Below the pieces are notes generated by a model. It did no database searches, was not told the origin of the DNA, and saw only the letters and a program-made list of their open reading frames with translations. Both the position numbers and the translations under genes were made by a program. Positions 1 to 10,335 of a stretch of 51,111 nt of DNA are shown piece by piece. How positions within the stretch are numbered: position 1 is the first letter of the stretch; each line of letters opens with the position of its first letter. The stretch comes from Saprospiraceae bacterium (GTDB lineage: Bacteria; Bacteroidota; Bacteroidia; Chitinophagales; Saprospiraceae): positions 1 to 51,111 of the forward strand of contig JAHDGF010000030.1 in NCBI GenBank assembly GCA_020627785.1, read 5' to 3'.

Positions 1-231
1 CGTTTATAATAATTTATCTAATTTTAATCATTGACACAGTTTATTGGATATTCCCGAAAGATTTGACAGAATACTCAAATCTTTCTCTTCTAATTTTAAA
101 ACTTTCAACTCTAAGAGATGATAATTGTAATTTAATTTGAAAAATTCTTAACTTTTGTGCTGATCCTATCTTTTCAAGTCATTTCTAGACAAGTCTTCCA
201 AATATTAATTTTTAAATTATAATTAACTATT

Positions 232-441
232 ATGAAATTTATCTTAATAATGGGCTGTAGCATTATTCTAATGTTAACATCCTGCACCGAAAAGAAATCT
301 GCTCAAACAACCGAATCTGTTGAACAATCGGAAGAAATTCAAAAGATTGAAAATTTAACAGATGAGCTTGATGAAGCAAAAATGGAAATAGATTCATTGG
401 AGTCTGAATTAGATAATCTATTGAAAGAGATAGACGGATAG
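232..441 (+). CDS. Small coiled-coil lipoprotein
   Basis: This 69-residue protein has a lipoprotein signal: a hydrophobic stretch ending in LTSC, with Cys18 as the predicted lipidated residue. The rest is acidic with heptad-like leucine and isoleucine spacing (about residues 35-67), which predicts one short coiled coil. It would be anchored in the outer or inner membrane facing the periplasm, roughly like a small Lpp-type spacer. Function is not recognised. The next gene begins 49 bases downstream on the same strand and is also an exported charged protein, so the two may be co-transcribed. The ATG is followed at once by the signal peptide, so the start is well supported. Confidence 0.7.
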   Translation: MKFILIMGCSIILMLTSCTEKKSAQTTESVEQSEEIQKIENLTDELDEAKMEIDSLESELDNLLKEIDG

Positions 442-490
442 GCCAAAATTTTCGTCTTACAATCGAATACAATAAACATTTACTTTTAAA

Positions 491-1282
<792 letters not shown>

Positions 1283-1300
1283 CCAAGATAATGAAGAGTA

Positions 1301-1340
1301 AAAAGAGGCTATCCCATAAGAGGTAGCCTCTTTTATTTTA
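1301..1340 (+). terminator. Rho-independent terminator of the Lys/Asp-rich gene
   Basis: An 11-bp perfect stem (arms 1301-1311 and 1324-1334, core GAGGCTA/TAGCCTC) with a 12-base loop runs into a T-rich tail. It lies 19 bases after the stop codon. The A-run before the stem also allows it to work for the dihydrouridine synthase gene arriving from the other strand. Confidence 0.85.
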
Positions 1341-1398
1341 TAGTTATCCAAAATATGTTCTAACTGGAATTTTATTGGATACTCACGTTTATTGAAAT

Positions 1399-2358
1399 TT
1401 ACTGATAAACATAATCCTCAACCTCCATCAAGCTCTTAACCGCATCATCATAATCCTCATAATTTTTAGCTTTGGTGATTTTCTTTATCAGTCTTTTTGA
1501 TTCTGGAAAAGTACTTTCAAAATATTCCCAATAACTCAACATCTTTCGAATCACCGCCTTTTCTCCCGTAAGTTTTTGTTCGGCAGCGGTGAAAAGAGTA
1601 TCATGATATTTACTGAAAATTTCCATCCTATTCTCTGGATACTGAGTTTCATTGTTTTTGATCATGCGAGGTAAGTAGGGATCTGCAATCAATCCTCTCC
1701 CAAGCATCCAATGATCAATGGAAGGAAAACGATCGGCCATTTCTCGGTAGACTTCAACACTCGTAATGTCACCATTAAAGTAAAGCTTTTGACTGGTGTT
1801 TTCAATACATCGTTGGAAACCTTCTAAATCTACGCCTCCCTTATATAGTTGCTTGCCAATCCGTGCATGTATGCCAATATTTTTTATGGGATATTTCTCT
1901 AGGACAGGAAATACTTCTAAGATTTCGCCCGCATGCTCGTATCCCATTCTCATTTTCATAGAAACAATAATGCCTGTCTCAGAATGAACCCTATCCAGTA
2001 TGTGATCAATTCTCTTTGGCTGAGCAATGAGTCCCGAGCCTAATCCCTTGTTAGTAACCATTGGATACGGACAGCCAAGATTCCAATTTAATTCATCGTA
2101 ACCTAGAGACTGAACATACTTCGCCGCATATATAAACTGATCTGCACTACAGGTCATGACCTGAGGTATCAATACCCTCACTCGATTATTTTTTGGTTGT
2201 AAATCTTTCTGATACACCTGCTTAATCTCCATCTTCCCACCAAACCGAATGTACGGTGCATAGAAAACATCTATCCCATCAAAAAACTGATGAAAGGCAT
2301 TCCGAAATCTAAAATCCGTAAATCCTTGGAGGGGAGATGAAATGAGTGTGGGTTGCAT
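1399..2358 (-). CDS. dus: tRNA-dihydrouridine synthase family protein
   Basis: A Dus-family flavoprotein that reduces uridines in tRNA to dihydrouridine using FMN and NADPH in the cytoplasm. Visible family features are the N-terminal SSPLQGFTD motif (FMN-barrel entry), the NLGCPYP motif whose Cys (Cys96 in this numbering) is the expected catalytic acid, the KMRMGYEH strand, the NGDI turn and the GRGLIADP phosphate-binding loop. The frame is open upstream to an ATG at 2403, but the internal ATG at 2358 puts the first beta strand at the usual distance from the start. TACCTTTA lies six bases upstream of it and resembles a Bacteroidota -7 box. Which tRNA position it modifies (DusA, B or C type) cannot be told here. 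Confidence 0.9.
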   Translation of the reverse strand: MQPTLISSPLQGFTDFRFRNAFHQFFDGIDVFYAPYIRFGGKMEIKQVYQKDLQPKNNRVRVLIPQVMTCSADQFIYAAKYVQSLGYDELNWNLGCPYPMVTNKGLGSGLIAQPKRIDHILDRVHSETGIIVSMKMRMGYEHAGEILEVFPVLEKYPIKNIGIHARIGKQLYKGGVDLEGFQRCIENTSQKLYFNGDITSVEVYREMADRFPSIDHWMLGRGLIADPYLPRMIKNNETQYPENRMEIFSKYHDTLFTAAEQKLTGEKAVIRKMLSYWEYFESTFPESKRLIKKITKAKNYEDYDDAVKSLMEVEDYVYQ

Positions 2359-2460
2359 GAGGTGTAAAGGTAGACTATGATTTTTGTGATTTACATCATT
2401 CACTTGTTTTTTTATGAGTTACTTTTTTCATTTTCTTTGCTTCTCCTTTAATTAAAAATA

Positions 2461-2996
2461 TAAATCCTGTCTATCCTTGAAAATCATAGCATCTTGTTCA
2501 AAAAAAATGTTCTGAACAGGATTTCAGGATTCTTGAGGACTTGTCTCGTTTACCGAGACAGACAGGATTAGTAGTATAATCATTTCATTAAGGTAGTCTG
2601 TCTTTTCGAAGTGAAAATATAATCCTATTCATCCTCTGGAAATTCTAATGACTTGTTGAAAGGTACTGGCGATAAAGGAAAGAAGTCTGTCTTTTAATAA
2701 GAGATATAAATCCTGTCTATCCTTGAAAATCCTAGCATCCTGTTCAAAAAAAAATGTTCTGATTAGGATTTCAGGATTCTTGAGGACTTGTCTCGTTTAC
2801 CGAGACAGACAGGATTAGTAGTGTAATCATTTCATTAAGGTAGTCTGTCTTTTAGAAGTGAAATATAATCTTATCCATCATCTGGAAATCCTAATAACTT
2901 GTTGAAAGGTACTGACGATAAAGGACTGAAGTCTATCTTTTAATAAGAGTTATAAATCCTGTCTATCCTTAAAAAATCCTAACATCCTGTTCAAAC
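2461..2996. repeat. 246-bp tandem repeat, two full units plus a partial third
   Basis: Units begin at 2461, 2707 and 2953, each with TAAATCCTGTCTATCCTT. The first two are full length and nearly identical; the third stops after about 44 bases. Each full unit contains a REP-like palindromic part: in unit 1, AATCCTGTCT at 2463-2472 is mirrored by AGACAGGATT at 2560-2569, and a hairpin TGTCTCG-TTTAC-CGAGACA lies inside. No coding frame runs through it. It fills most of the gene-free stretch 2404-3131, between the start of the dihydrouridine synthase gene and the end of the large T9SS gene. Confidence 0.9.
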
Positions 2997-3016
2997 AACT
3001 TTAAAGCGACACCCCA

Positions 3017-3030
3017 CATTTGCGAAAGCG
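3017..3030 (+). repeat. Dispersed 14-bp motif CATTTGCGAAAGCG, copy 1
   Basis: Exact copy of a 14-mer found six times in the window. This copy is intergenic, just after the 246-bp repeat and before the 3' end of the large T9SS gene. Confidence 0.85.
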
Positions 3031-3131
3031 AAAAATATTATAAAAAAATCCTCCTTCCACAAAAGTAGAAGAAGGATCTTTATATGATTTCATACTGAAA
3101 CCAATTTCCCTTTTGGAGGGTTCAATGAGAT

Positions 3132-6100
3132 TTATTTTATGATACTCAAAAGTCCACTGTAAGCTTGACCTTCTGCAATCAATTGATACATATACATTCC
3201 AGAACTTAATTCATTTACATCAATACTAGCCTGGTTTTTATTCTGACTAACTAATTGACCACTTGTGTTGAATAATTGAATTGTAAATTCGGCAGGAACA
3301 TTATCTATGAAATCAAAATTTACCAAATCCGTCGCTGGGTTAGGGTAGACCTTGAATAATTCATTATGAATGTCTGTTGCATCTATGCCAGTGCTGATAG
3401 GTTCACCAATTTGAATATTTAAGTTCACCAATTCATAATCTATTCCTAATAAGTAAGAATTTCTTGCCGAGTTATTTTCTATCGCTTGACTTAATAAACC
3501 ATTAGAATTAGCGGTAAACTTAATGTTGATTAAATTTTCATCAGCGAAAAGGAAAGCACTGTTGGCAGTTGAAAATATGCTTAAATGAATTTCACCTGGA
3601 ATGGCAATATTGTAATCAAAGGTCAAGTTGGAGTTCTCCAAATATAATTCATCAATGGTGATTAAATTCTCGTCATAGTACATGTGAATCTCAACCCCTA
3701 AAGATAATTCGTCACCCTCATATTGAAGTTTGGTTTCGTAAGATTCTCCGTTATTGATTAAAACATCATTTAGAATCATGATTCCTTCTTCCCTGTCAAT
3801 TGGATCACCTAAGAATGCATCATCATCAACATCTCCGCGCTTAATTCCAAAGTAATTGGCTTTTGGCTGGATGGTATGTTCAATGCTGTCCGTATAATCA
3901 AGGAAAAACCATCCATCGTTGAATCCATTTGGTGTAGCGCTTATAATTGTTTTTATGGTTTGGACAAGATCAATGGCCGAGACTCTATCGTCTAAATTGG
4001 TATCACCTGCCAATAGCTGGAAATTATTAAAATCCCTAACACCTAGAATGTGCTGTTGCATAAAAACAAGATCTCTAATGGTAATTCCATTATGCGGATC
4101 ATCTGGCTTATTGAGTTCAATGGCTCCATCTTGATTTACAAAGGCAACTCCTGAGCCATTGGTGAATATGCCAGTGTTTAATTCTACATCTGGAATAGGT
4201 CTATTAAACATCGTTGAAACAGAAACCAAAGAATTAAAGTTGGAAATATCTATGATCAGTTTTTGTGAGTAGTTGGCTACTATGGTCGCATTGGCATAAA
4301 CCGTCCATACTCTACACACTGTCATTTCATTCACCTCAAGTTGATTTAGTATATCGATGTATTCTACCGTATACTCTCCTGCATTATTTACAAAAACAGG
4401 TTTAGTATCCGCTGGATCAACACCAGAGTAAAGTGCAAGTTCATCCGGTGAGATTCTGAAGTCAGCTATATTATTTAAATCATCAGGCCACTCTACATCA
4501 TCTTCATCTGTGTGACCTGAATCGCAATCGCCTAGGGGCGCAGAGTTAGGTAAAAAGTCGCAGATGATTCCTGGGAAAACAATATTCTGGATGATCTGAA
4601 CTTCAGAAATTAATTCTGCAGTTAGCCAATCAAGAACTGTCCATGTTCTAATGACCTTGTAAGAGCCCTCTCCTAAATCAATGACTAGGTCATCGTACGT
4701 TGAAAATAAATTATCACAGGTATAAAAAGGCCATGAAGGGTATACCTCATTGTATAAGAAGCCTAAATTGTTCTGTAAATTTTCAGGCGTTAATGTAGAT
4801 TGAAGATTAGTATCGGTCAGACCGGTGATGGCTAAATCAATGTCTGCAGGGATGCTTACATCGGCAAGGGTATTGCATTCACCAATAATTTCAATGCTTA
4901 TCGATCCCCAACAAGAATTGCCAGTTACCGGATCCGTAATGGTGTAGGTGTAAATACTTGGTTCATCTACTAATACTGAACCAATCCCAGAAAAGTTATA
5001 ACCAGCCACTCCCGTATCGTTTAATACAATTTCGTAGCTATCTATGTCACAACCAGTGGTATTACCTTCAAGTAACATGTCTGAAGTTATGGTAGCAGTA
5101 GGTGCTCCTCCCATGGATGAAGACATGCTTGCATTGATGAAATCATTACATGCTAAATTTGCGGGACATGGAACATAATCACCAATCGTAAGATTACCCC
5201 AGCAACTATTTCCGTCAGTATTAGAAATGGTGTAAAAATAACTACCTGCTTGCGTGAGTGTTACTTCAGCACCAGAGGTGATGAAGTTATTATCTTCATC
5301 AGCAATTGTGACAGTTAGGCCTGGACAATCTGCAAGACTATTCGATAGATCTTCTGGGCCAATAGTAACACTTGAATTGGCATCCAAACTTAGAAAGACA
5401 TTGCTGTTGCATGATAGGAATGTACAAGGAAGAAAAGGAAGTGGAATGTTAAGTGTTCCCCAACATGAGTTACCGGTTGCGTTATCTGTTACGGTATAGA
5501 AAAAAGTACCATAACTTAAGGCTGGTATGTAAGCGTCAGGAATTACATTGCCATCTTCATCCGTAATTTCTATACTTAAGTCGTCGCTGACTCCAATGGT
5601 GTCTGCAAGAAAGTCTTCCGGATATAGTTGGATTCCATCATTTTGTAATGGACCTGCTACTGAGAATGCAATACAGGCTAAACTAGAACTACCGGTGCCA
5701 CATTCTGAAACCGTTACTGTTGACCAAGTAAGATTTGTGTTTCCTGCTTCATCTGTCACTGTAAGCGTAACTATCACAGTCTCACCAGCATCAGCAACTG
5801 TTAAGGTGTCAGGAGAAACTGATAAAGTTACTCCTCCACAATCTCCATCATGTGACCCATTATCAATCATGGCAGGAGTAATTACAGCGATACAATCTGA
5901 ATCTAAAGAAATTTGTACATCTTGAAAAGCAACGGGTACTGGCGGTGTATTATCAAGAACGTTATAAGTTGTGGTGCATTGAAAGTCTTCACCGGCAACA
6001 GTACCCGAGATCAATACATCAAAAATTCCTATTTCCAATGCTGTTCCTTCTGGTGGATCCATGACTAAATTCTCATAATTGAATCCAGGTGCTAATGCAT

Positions 6101-6590
6101 TTGTTGAATTCACAAATGCACTACAGTCCCATGGGTTTACTGAGATGCTGACTACACCGACACAATAGTTGCCACTGCCGAAAGTATTTCTGATAATCTG
6201 AAAGTGGTTGGTCGTTTCAGATAAATCCCAATCCACTACCGTCCATTCTCTGATTATTTTAAAATTTCCATTCCCTAGATCAAAATTTTGATCAGCCCAG
6301 GTAAGTGCAAGGTTGTTACACTGGTCCGGGTCGTCCCAAGTAACAAAGGCTTCTGCAGTGGTAAAGCCAAAGTTGGCTACCAATGAGTCTGGGCTTAAGG
6401 TAGTATTTGCAGTTGCAAGTTCAACCGTATCATCAGATATTTCAATGGTGATTGGGAGGTTAATGTCTGCAATGGTAGGGCAGACCACCAGTGATTTTTC
6501 GTTAAGGTCAAAGTCTATTGCAGCTGACACTTGTACAGCGAAGTTGCACAAGAGAAAGGCACAGACCATTTTTGTAAAGAAATTTTTCAT
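3132..6590 (-). CDS. Large T9SS-secreted multidomain protein with dockerin-like segment
   Basis: A 1152-residue secreted protein with an N-terminal signal peptide (about 1-23). Beta-rich modules follow: an HYR/Ig-like segment near residues 215-295, then three related modules of about 90-100 residues (about 300-570), each ending in a NSCWG motif. Near residues 860-930 a dockerin-like pair of calcium-loop segments (DTNLDDRVSAIDLV) precedes a cohesin-like beta region. The final 75 residues are a type A T9SS sorting domain starting at KVYPNPATD. The protein should cross the outer membrane by T9SS and be anchored or released at the surface. It is the last gene of a four-gene minus-strand operon behind an ECF sigma/anti-sigma pair (23-base gap), so it is the likely regulated output. 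No enzyme domain is visible. A structural or adhesive role is inferred. Confidence 0.85.
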   Translation of the reverse strand: MKNFFTKMVCAFLLCNFAVQVSAAIDFDLNEKSLVVCPTIADINLPITIEISDDTVELATANTTLSPDSLVANFGFTTAEAFVTWDDPDQCNNLALTWADQNFDLGNGNFKIIREWTVVDWDLSETTNHFQIIRNTFGSGNYCVGVVSISVNPWDCSAFVNSTNALAPGFNYENLVMDPPEGTALEIGIFDVLISGTVAGEDFQCTTTYNVLDNTPPVPVAFQDVQISLDSDCIAVITPAMIDNGSHDGDCGGVTLSVSPDTLTVADAGETVIVTLTVTDEAGNTNLTWSTVTVSECGTGSSSLACIAFSVAGPLQNDGIQLYPEDFLADTIGVSDDLSIEITDEDGNVIPDAYIPALSYGTFFYTVTDNATGNSCWGTLNIPLPFLPCTFLSCNSNVFLSLDANSSVTIGPEDLSNSLADCPGLTVTIADEDNNFITSGAEVTLTQAGSYFYTISNTDGNSCWGNLTIGDYVPCPANLACNDFINASMSSSMGGAPTATITSDMLLEGNTTGCDIDSYEIVLNDTGVAGYNFSGIGSVLVDEPSIYTYTITDPVTGNSCWGSISIEIIGECNTLADVSIPADIDLAITGLTDTNLQSTLTPENLQNNLGFLYNEVYPSWPFYTCDNLFSTYDDLVIDLGEGSYKVIRTWTVLDWLTAELISEVQIIQNIVFPGIICDFLPNSAPLGDCDSGHTDEDDVEWPDDLNNIADFRISPDELALYSGVDPADTKPVFVNNAGEYTVEYIDILNQLEVNEMTVCRVWTVYANATIVANYSQKLIIDISNFNSLVSVSTMFNRPIPDVELNTGIFTNGSGVAFVNQDGAIELNKPDDPHNGITIRDLVFMQQHILGVRDFNNFQLLAGDTNLDDRVSAIDLVQTIKTIISATPNGFNDGWFFLDYTDSIEHTIQPKANYFGIKRGDVDDDAFLGDPIDREEGIMILNDVLINNGESYETKLQYEGDELSLGVEIHMYYDENLITIDELYLENSNLTFDYNIAIPGEIHLSIFSTANSAFLFADENLINIKFTANSNGLLSQAIENNSARNSYLLGIDYELVNLNIQIGEPISTGIDATDIHNELFKVYPNPATDLVNFDFIDNVPAEFTIQLFNTSGQLVSQNKNQASIDVNELSSGMYMYQLIAEGQAYSGLLSIIK

Positions 6591-6613
6591 AGTTTTATAA
6601 AGATTTTAATCAT

Positions 6614-8059
6614 TTAATGTTCCCAGTTGAGTAGATAGTTTACACGAGCTTGAATACTTAATTGGGAATTTTTTGTTTGATAAAAGTTTGTTTGCTCTGT
6701 TATAGATTGTAATGGATTTCTCCACGCAGTATTTATGGATAGGTCAAAACCCTTCAAGCGATATCCTAGATTTAAGGCAAGTTGAGTTTTAAGTCCTGTG
6801 TTTCTTCTAAATGGATTTTCCTCGTTCTTTTCAAATTTTGTAAAATGAGGCGCTTGTTCTTTAAAGTAGTATCCTGAATGGATGGTATTAATATTTTGCA
6901 GAACACTGAAAGCTGGCGCTACCATGAATTTGCTTTGCGCAAATATATCTTTCGATAAACCAAGTTCAAGATTTATGGAGTGTTGAAATCTATGCCATTG
7001 AACATCATTTTCAATGAAGGTCTCCGTGATTATATTACCAGAAGTTTCCACATAGTTATTGTTGGCATCAATGCTCGGTTGATTATCAATTTCTGTTGGA
7101 TTTACCAGCGACTCTAAATCTTGGTTTCTATATTGGGTTACTAATTGCGCATAATCAACACCACCGAAAAATCTCCAATTGTTTTTGGTTTGTAATCCTA
7201 ATTGAAGGGTTGTGCTTATTCCAGGCAATGCCACCTCCTTGTCAAAGTAATTATTCAGTTGTTCACCGTTCATAGTATTACTTGTCGTAATGTTCTGAAT
7301 GGCACCAGCACCGATTGATACAAACCATCGATTGGGAGCATTTTTATTTATATCAATCATTTCTAGTTTCGCCTCATTTATTTCTGTCAATGCATTATTG
7401 ATTGCAATGGTGGAAGAGAAAAGCTTCTGAATCCCATCAAGTGTGATGAACTCCTTCTTGTCATCTTTTGTCATGGTTGCTAGACCTTTGCTGAGGTTTG
7501 AAGTATTTATTGTTGTAGGTTTTTTGAAGATTTCGTTTGTATTTTCTTTTGTAAGTTTCTCTTGGTTGCTGTTTGTTGAATTAGTTAAAGCTGAACGGTT
7601 AGCCTTGGTGCTATTAGTTGAGCTGTTTGTTGTTTGAATCTTTCTGACTTCACTTTGATTATTAGTTGTTTTAGGTTGCTCTTTGGTTTTAGTTATTTGA
7701 TTCGTCGGAAGAATATTTGTTTGATCTTTGTTGTTTTCTGCCATTGATTTTTCTTGATTCTGTTCTTGCTTAACCAAGGCTTCTGAATTCATGTTCTGAT
7801 TTACAGATTCCTTCATTGAGTTTACGGCACTTGTATTTAATAAGCTGACTTCACTTTTTGGTGTGAGTGCATAATTAGACGTGAGATAAGCAAGTCCTAA
7901 TCCTCCGATAAGAATGAAAGGAATGAACCAAAGTCTCCTTCTTTTTTTCGTCTCATCAAGCTCTTGGCTGACCTCTTTCCAGAGGAAGTCCGTGTCGATG
8001 TCATAATTTACATCTGAGAGGACCTGCTTAATCTTTTTTTCTTTATTGTTTAATTCCAT
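6614..8059 (-). CDS. Anti-sigma-like inner membrane protein with C-terminal beta-barrel-like domain
   Basis: A 481-residue protein without a signal peptide. The charged N-terminal about 40 residues (WKEVSQELDETKKRRR) would be cytoplasmic, followed by one membrane segment near residues 43-62. A long Asn/Thr/Ser/Gln-rich linker covers about 70-200. The C-terminal region (about 245-481) has alternating hydrophobic/aromatic strands typical of outer-membrane beta-barrel proteins (VSIGAGAIQNI, LQLGLQTKNNWRFFGG). Its place 18 bases after an ECF sigma gene, plus the cytoplasmic/TM topology, suggests an anti-sigma factor. The barrel-like end could sense or contact the outer membrane. No zinc HxxxCxxC anti-sigma motif is seen. 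The function is inferred from position and topology, not from a recognised signature. Confidence 0.65.
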   Translation of the reverse strand: MELNNKEKKIKQVLSDVNYDIDTDFLWKEVSQELDETKKRRRLWFIPFILIGGLGLAYLTSNYALTPKSEVSLLNTSAVNSMKESVNQNMNSEALVKQEQNQEKSMAENNKDQTNILPTNQITKTKEQPKTTNNQSEVRKIQTTNSSTNSTKANRSALTNSTNSNQEKLTKENTNEIFKKPTTINTSNLSKGLATMTKDDKKEFITLDGIQKLFSSTIAINNALTEINEAKLEMIDINKNAPNRWFVSIGAGAIQNITTSNTMNGEQLNNYFDKEVALPGISTTLQLGLQTKNNWRFFGGVDYAQLVTQYRNQDLESLVNPTEIDNQPSIDANNNYVETSGNIITETFIENDVQWHRFQHSINLELGLSKDIFAQSKFMVAPAFSVLQNINTIHSGYYFKEQAPHFTKFEKNEENPFRRNTGLKTQLALNLGYRLKGFDLSINTAWRNPLQSITEQTNFYQTKNSQLSIQARVNYLLNWEH

Positions 8060-8077
8060 AATCGGGAATGTTTTAAT

Positions 8078-8650
8078 CTATGATCTTTTTTTCTTGTTTA
8101 CATTCTTATGATCATTATGGATCACGAGAATATTTTCATGTTTGAAAGAGTCATTGATCATTTTTTTTGCTCGGCTTAAAATTGATCTTGAACTGCTTTC
8201 ATTGATGCCTAAATGGTCACCAATTTCTTTATGTGAATACCCTTCAACCAAGTACATATTGATGACAATTCTATACTGTTCTGGGATGGTATTTATAAAA
8301 TTCATGATGTCGTCATGCTCAAGTTTTAGAGAAATATATTCATCTGTCACTGGCTCTGGTGCATGTTCGATATCTGAAAAAATGTTACGCTTTTCTCTTC
8401 GGATGGATTCAATGCATTTATTGACTGTTACCGTTGATATCCATCCTTTGAATTTTCCACGGTCATCGTATTTATTTATCTTCTTTAAGATATGGACGAG
8501 TGTATCTTGCAGACAATCTTTAGCGATGTCTTCCCGCTGAATATATCTTCTACAAATACTATAGATCTGCTTGGAATAGGTCTCCACAAAATACTTTTGC
8601 GCAAGCCTATTGCCTTTCTTACATCCTGATATAATATCGTGCTCTTTCAC
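8078..8650 (-). CDS. ECF-type RNA polymerase sigma factor
   Basis: A 190-residue sigma-70 family protein of ECF size. Region 2 lies at about residues 22-95, with the -10 recognition helix marked by DIAKDCLQDTLVHI and the GKFKGWISTVTVNKCIE segment. Region 4 is at about 115-165, with PEQYRIVINMYLVEGYSHKEI and the helix-turn-helix GINESSSRSILSRAK. No region 3 is present, as expected for ECF factors. It lies between a lipoprotein gene (20-base gap) and the anti-sigma-like gene (18-base gap), which fits the usual sigma/anti-sigma arrangement. It likely drives this operon and other envelope genes. Confidence 0.93.
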   Translation of the reverse strand: MKEHDIISGCKKGNRLAQKYFVETYSKQIYSICRRYIQREDIAKDCLQDTLVHILKKINKYDDRGKFKGWISTVTVNKCIESIRREKRNIFSDIEHAPEPVTDEYISLKLEHDDIMNFINTIPEQYRIVINMYLVEGYSHKEIGDHLGINESSSRSILSRAKKMINDSFKHENILVIHNDHKNVNKKKRS

Positions 8651-8670
8651 TAAGGGGTGGGTCTCGTCTC

Positions 8671-10335
8671 TTACTGTCTTGTAATAATTTGTCCTTCTAC
8701 TTCATAATTTCCTGCGGTAGGATCAGCAATGGTCTGCATCCAGAGTGTTCCGGAAAAAGTAACCCGCGTCAATCCATCTCCCATTTCTTCATAATGGCTG
8801 ATAAAGCAATCATCAAATCCACATCCCACCGGTGAATTTTCGCAGAACATTCGATACCCCTTTCCTCCAAAATCTTCATCGTCAATAAAGAAGTTCACTT
8901 GATTCTCTAGATATTCACCAGTACCTTGTCCTTGTATGATTAATCGTATCTTATCATCTTCAGATTTTAAAATCGATCTGCCGTTCTCTTTTTCAAGGGT
9001 GAATGGTTCTAATAATTCCATCTCACCGTTAATCTCTAAATAACTATATCCTTCACTGTACTCATCGCATACAGCCAAATAGTCGATGAGGTCTTCTATC
9101 TCTGCATTCCACGGGATGCTTGGGCCTTGAATGTTTTCTTCGATGTTATAGCCGCTTATGAGCACATCTCCACAAGTAATGATAGCTGTTTCTACAGAAG
9201 TCTCCGGGAAGATAAGTATTGACTCATTGTTGCTAAACTCAATTAAGGCACCTGGTACTTCCAAAGTCGTTCCATCACAATCTACATTTTCAAAGTTTAA
9301 AGGAATGATGTTTTCTGTGTTGCTACTTGTCAGACTCGTGATAAAATTCTGACCATCTTCTAAGATGTTTAATTCTTCTTCAGCTACCGGCTCATCACAA
9401 GGATTATTAATACTTAATAGTGAAAGAAAATCCTTTGGTAGGTGGCTTGCCCATTTTCCTTTTGCGGAAGCGATCATAGACAAGGTCTTATCATTGTCAA
9501 CACTTAATTGAAAGTCTTGGAAAGATAAGGGAAGGTCTTCAAAGTTTAAGCTTCCTTCAACAAAGGCACTTGGCGTTTTTTCAGCAATCAAATAGGAACC
9601 TAATCCTGAAAGACTGATCACACCATTTGCTGCATTCATTTCCTCAACCAAAATCCATTGATGGAAATTCTCATTTAAATGAAATAGACTTAGATTCTCA
9701 GCGTCGATTCCAGTAAGGTCATAGTTTAACTTTAGTGTATTCTTATCTACGATGACATTTTCTGAATACAAGTGAAAGGCAGAAAGTCCATGTAAGAAAT
9801 AATCATTAGCTGCGACATCGGTTCCCCAGGTGCCTAATTGTTGCAATAATTCGGTGTCTGAAAATATCCAATGTTCCATTTCTGAATCAGCGGATAGGTC
9901 TGAAGAATTTATATCGATTTGGTAATTATTGTTAAGTGTAATTAAGTTCTCCGATGCATTGATTTGGCTAGTGGTATAAGCTGGAAATGAATGGAAGTTG
10001 ATTTTGTTTACATCATTTTCTATGAGAGATACATTTGCGAAAGCGACTTTAACATCATCCTTCTCAATGGCAATGTGCTGATTCTTTTTATTCACATGCG
10101 TCAGGTCCAGATAATAAACCTCCTGATCAGCAGCAAACCGTTCACCATTAATGATGAGATCGTAACCCACCATTTCACTTCCACTCGCATCCGTCGCAAC
10201 TCCATGAATCGAAGTCCCGATCTTGATGTCTGGTCTTTCCGTGATTATCACCTCAGAGCTATTATCGCTGTCCTTGTAGCATCCAGCACTAAAAATCCCA
10301 AGAAGAAGAATCGATGATAGAAGTAATTTTTTCAT
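8671..10335 (-). CDS. Lipoprotein with N-terminal carboxypeptidase-regulatory-like segment
   Basis: A lipoprotein of about 554 residues with the signal sequence MKKLLLSSILLLGIFSAGC (lipid-modified Cys19). The frame is open to 10386, but the ATG at 10335 starts directly with the signal peptide and is preferred. After the lipobox comes an ITERPDIKIGTSIHGVATDA stretch resembling the carboxypeptidase D regulatory-like beta fold common in Bacteroidota surface lipoproteins. The remainder is beta-rich and unrecognised, with several cysteines near the C-terminus. It is the first gene of the operon with the ECF sigma factor, the anti-sigma-like protein and the 1152-residue T9SS protein, so it may take part in sensing or assembling that surface system. 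The dispersed 14-bp motif lies inside this gene (10032-10045). Confidence 0.7.
   Translation of the reverse strand: MKKLLLSSILLLGIFSAGCYKDSDNSSEVIITERPDIKIGTSIHGVATDASGSEMVGYDLIINGERFAADQEVYYLDLTHVNKKNQHIAIEKDDVKVAFANVSLIENDVNKINFHSFPAYTTSQINASENLITLNNNYQIDINSSDLSADSEMEHWIFSDTELLQQLGTWGTDVAANDYFLHGLSAFHLYSENVIVDKNTLKLNYDLTGIDAENLSLFHLNENFHQWILVEEMNAANGVISLSGLGSYLIAEKTPSAFVEGSLNFEDLPLSFQDFQLSVDNDKTLSMIASAKGKWASHLPKDFLSLLSINNPCDEPVAEEELNILEDGQNFITSLTSSNTENIIPLNFENVDCDGTTLEVPGALIEFSNNESILIFPETSVETAIITCGDVLISGYNIEENIQGPSIPWNAEIEDLIDYLAVCDEYSEGYSYLEINGEMELLEPFTLEKENGRSILKSEDDKIRLIIQGQGTGEYLENQVNFFIDDEDFGGKGYRMFCENSPVGCGFDDCFISHYEEMGDGLTRVTFSGTLWMQTIADPTAGNYEVEGQIITRQ
10032..10045 (+). repeat. Dispersed 14-bp motif CATTTGCGAAAGCG, copy 2 (inside a CDS)
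   Basis: Exact copy lying antisense within the lipoprotein gene. On the coding strand it reads as codons for Val-Ala-Phe-Ala-Asn-Val, so it is tolerated in frame. A one-mismatch relative of the 12-base core (TTTGCGGAAGCG) lies at 9461-9472 in the same gene. Confidence 0.85.
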
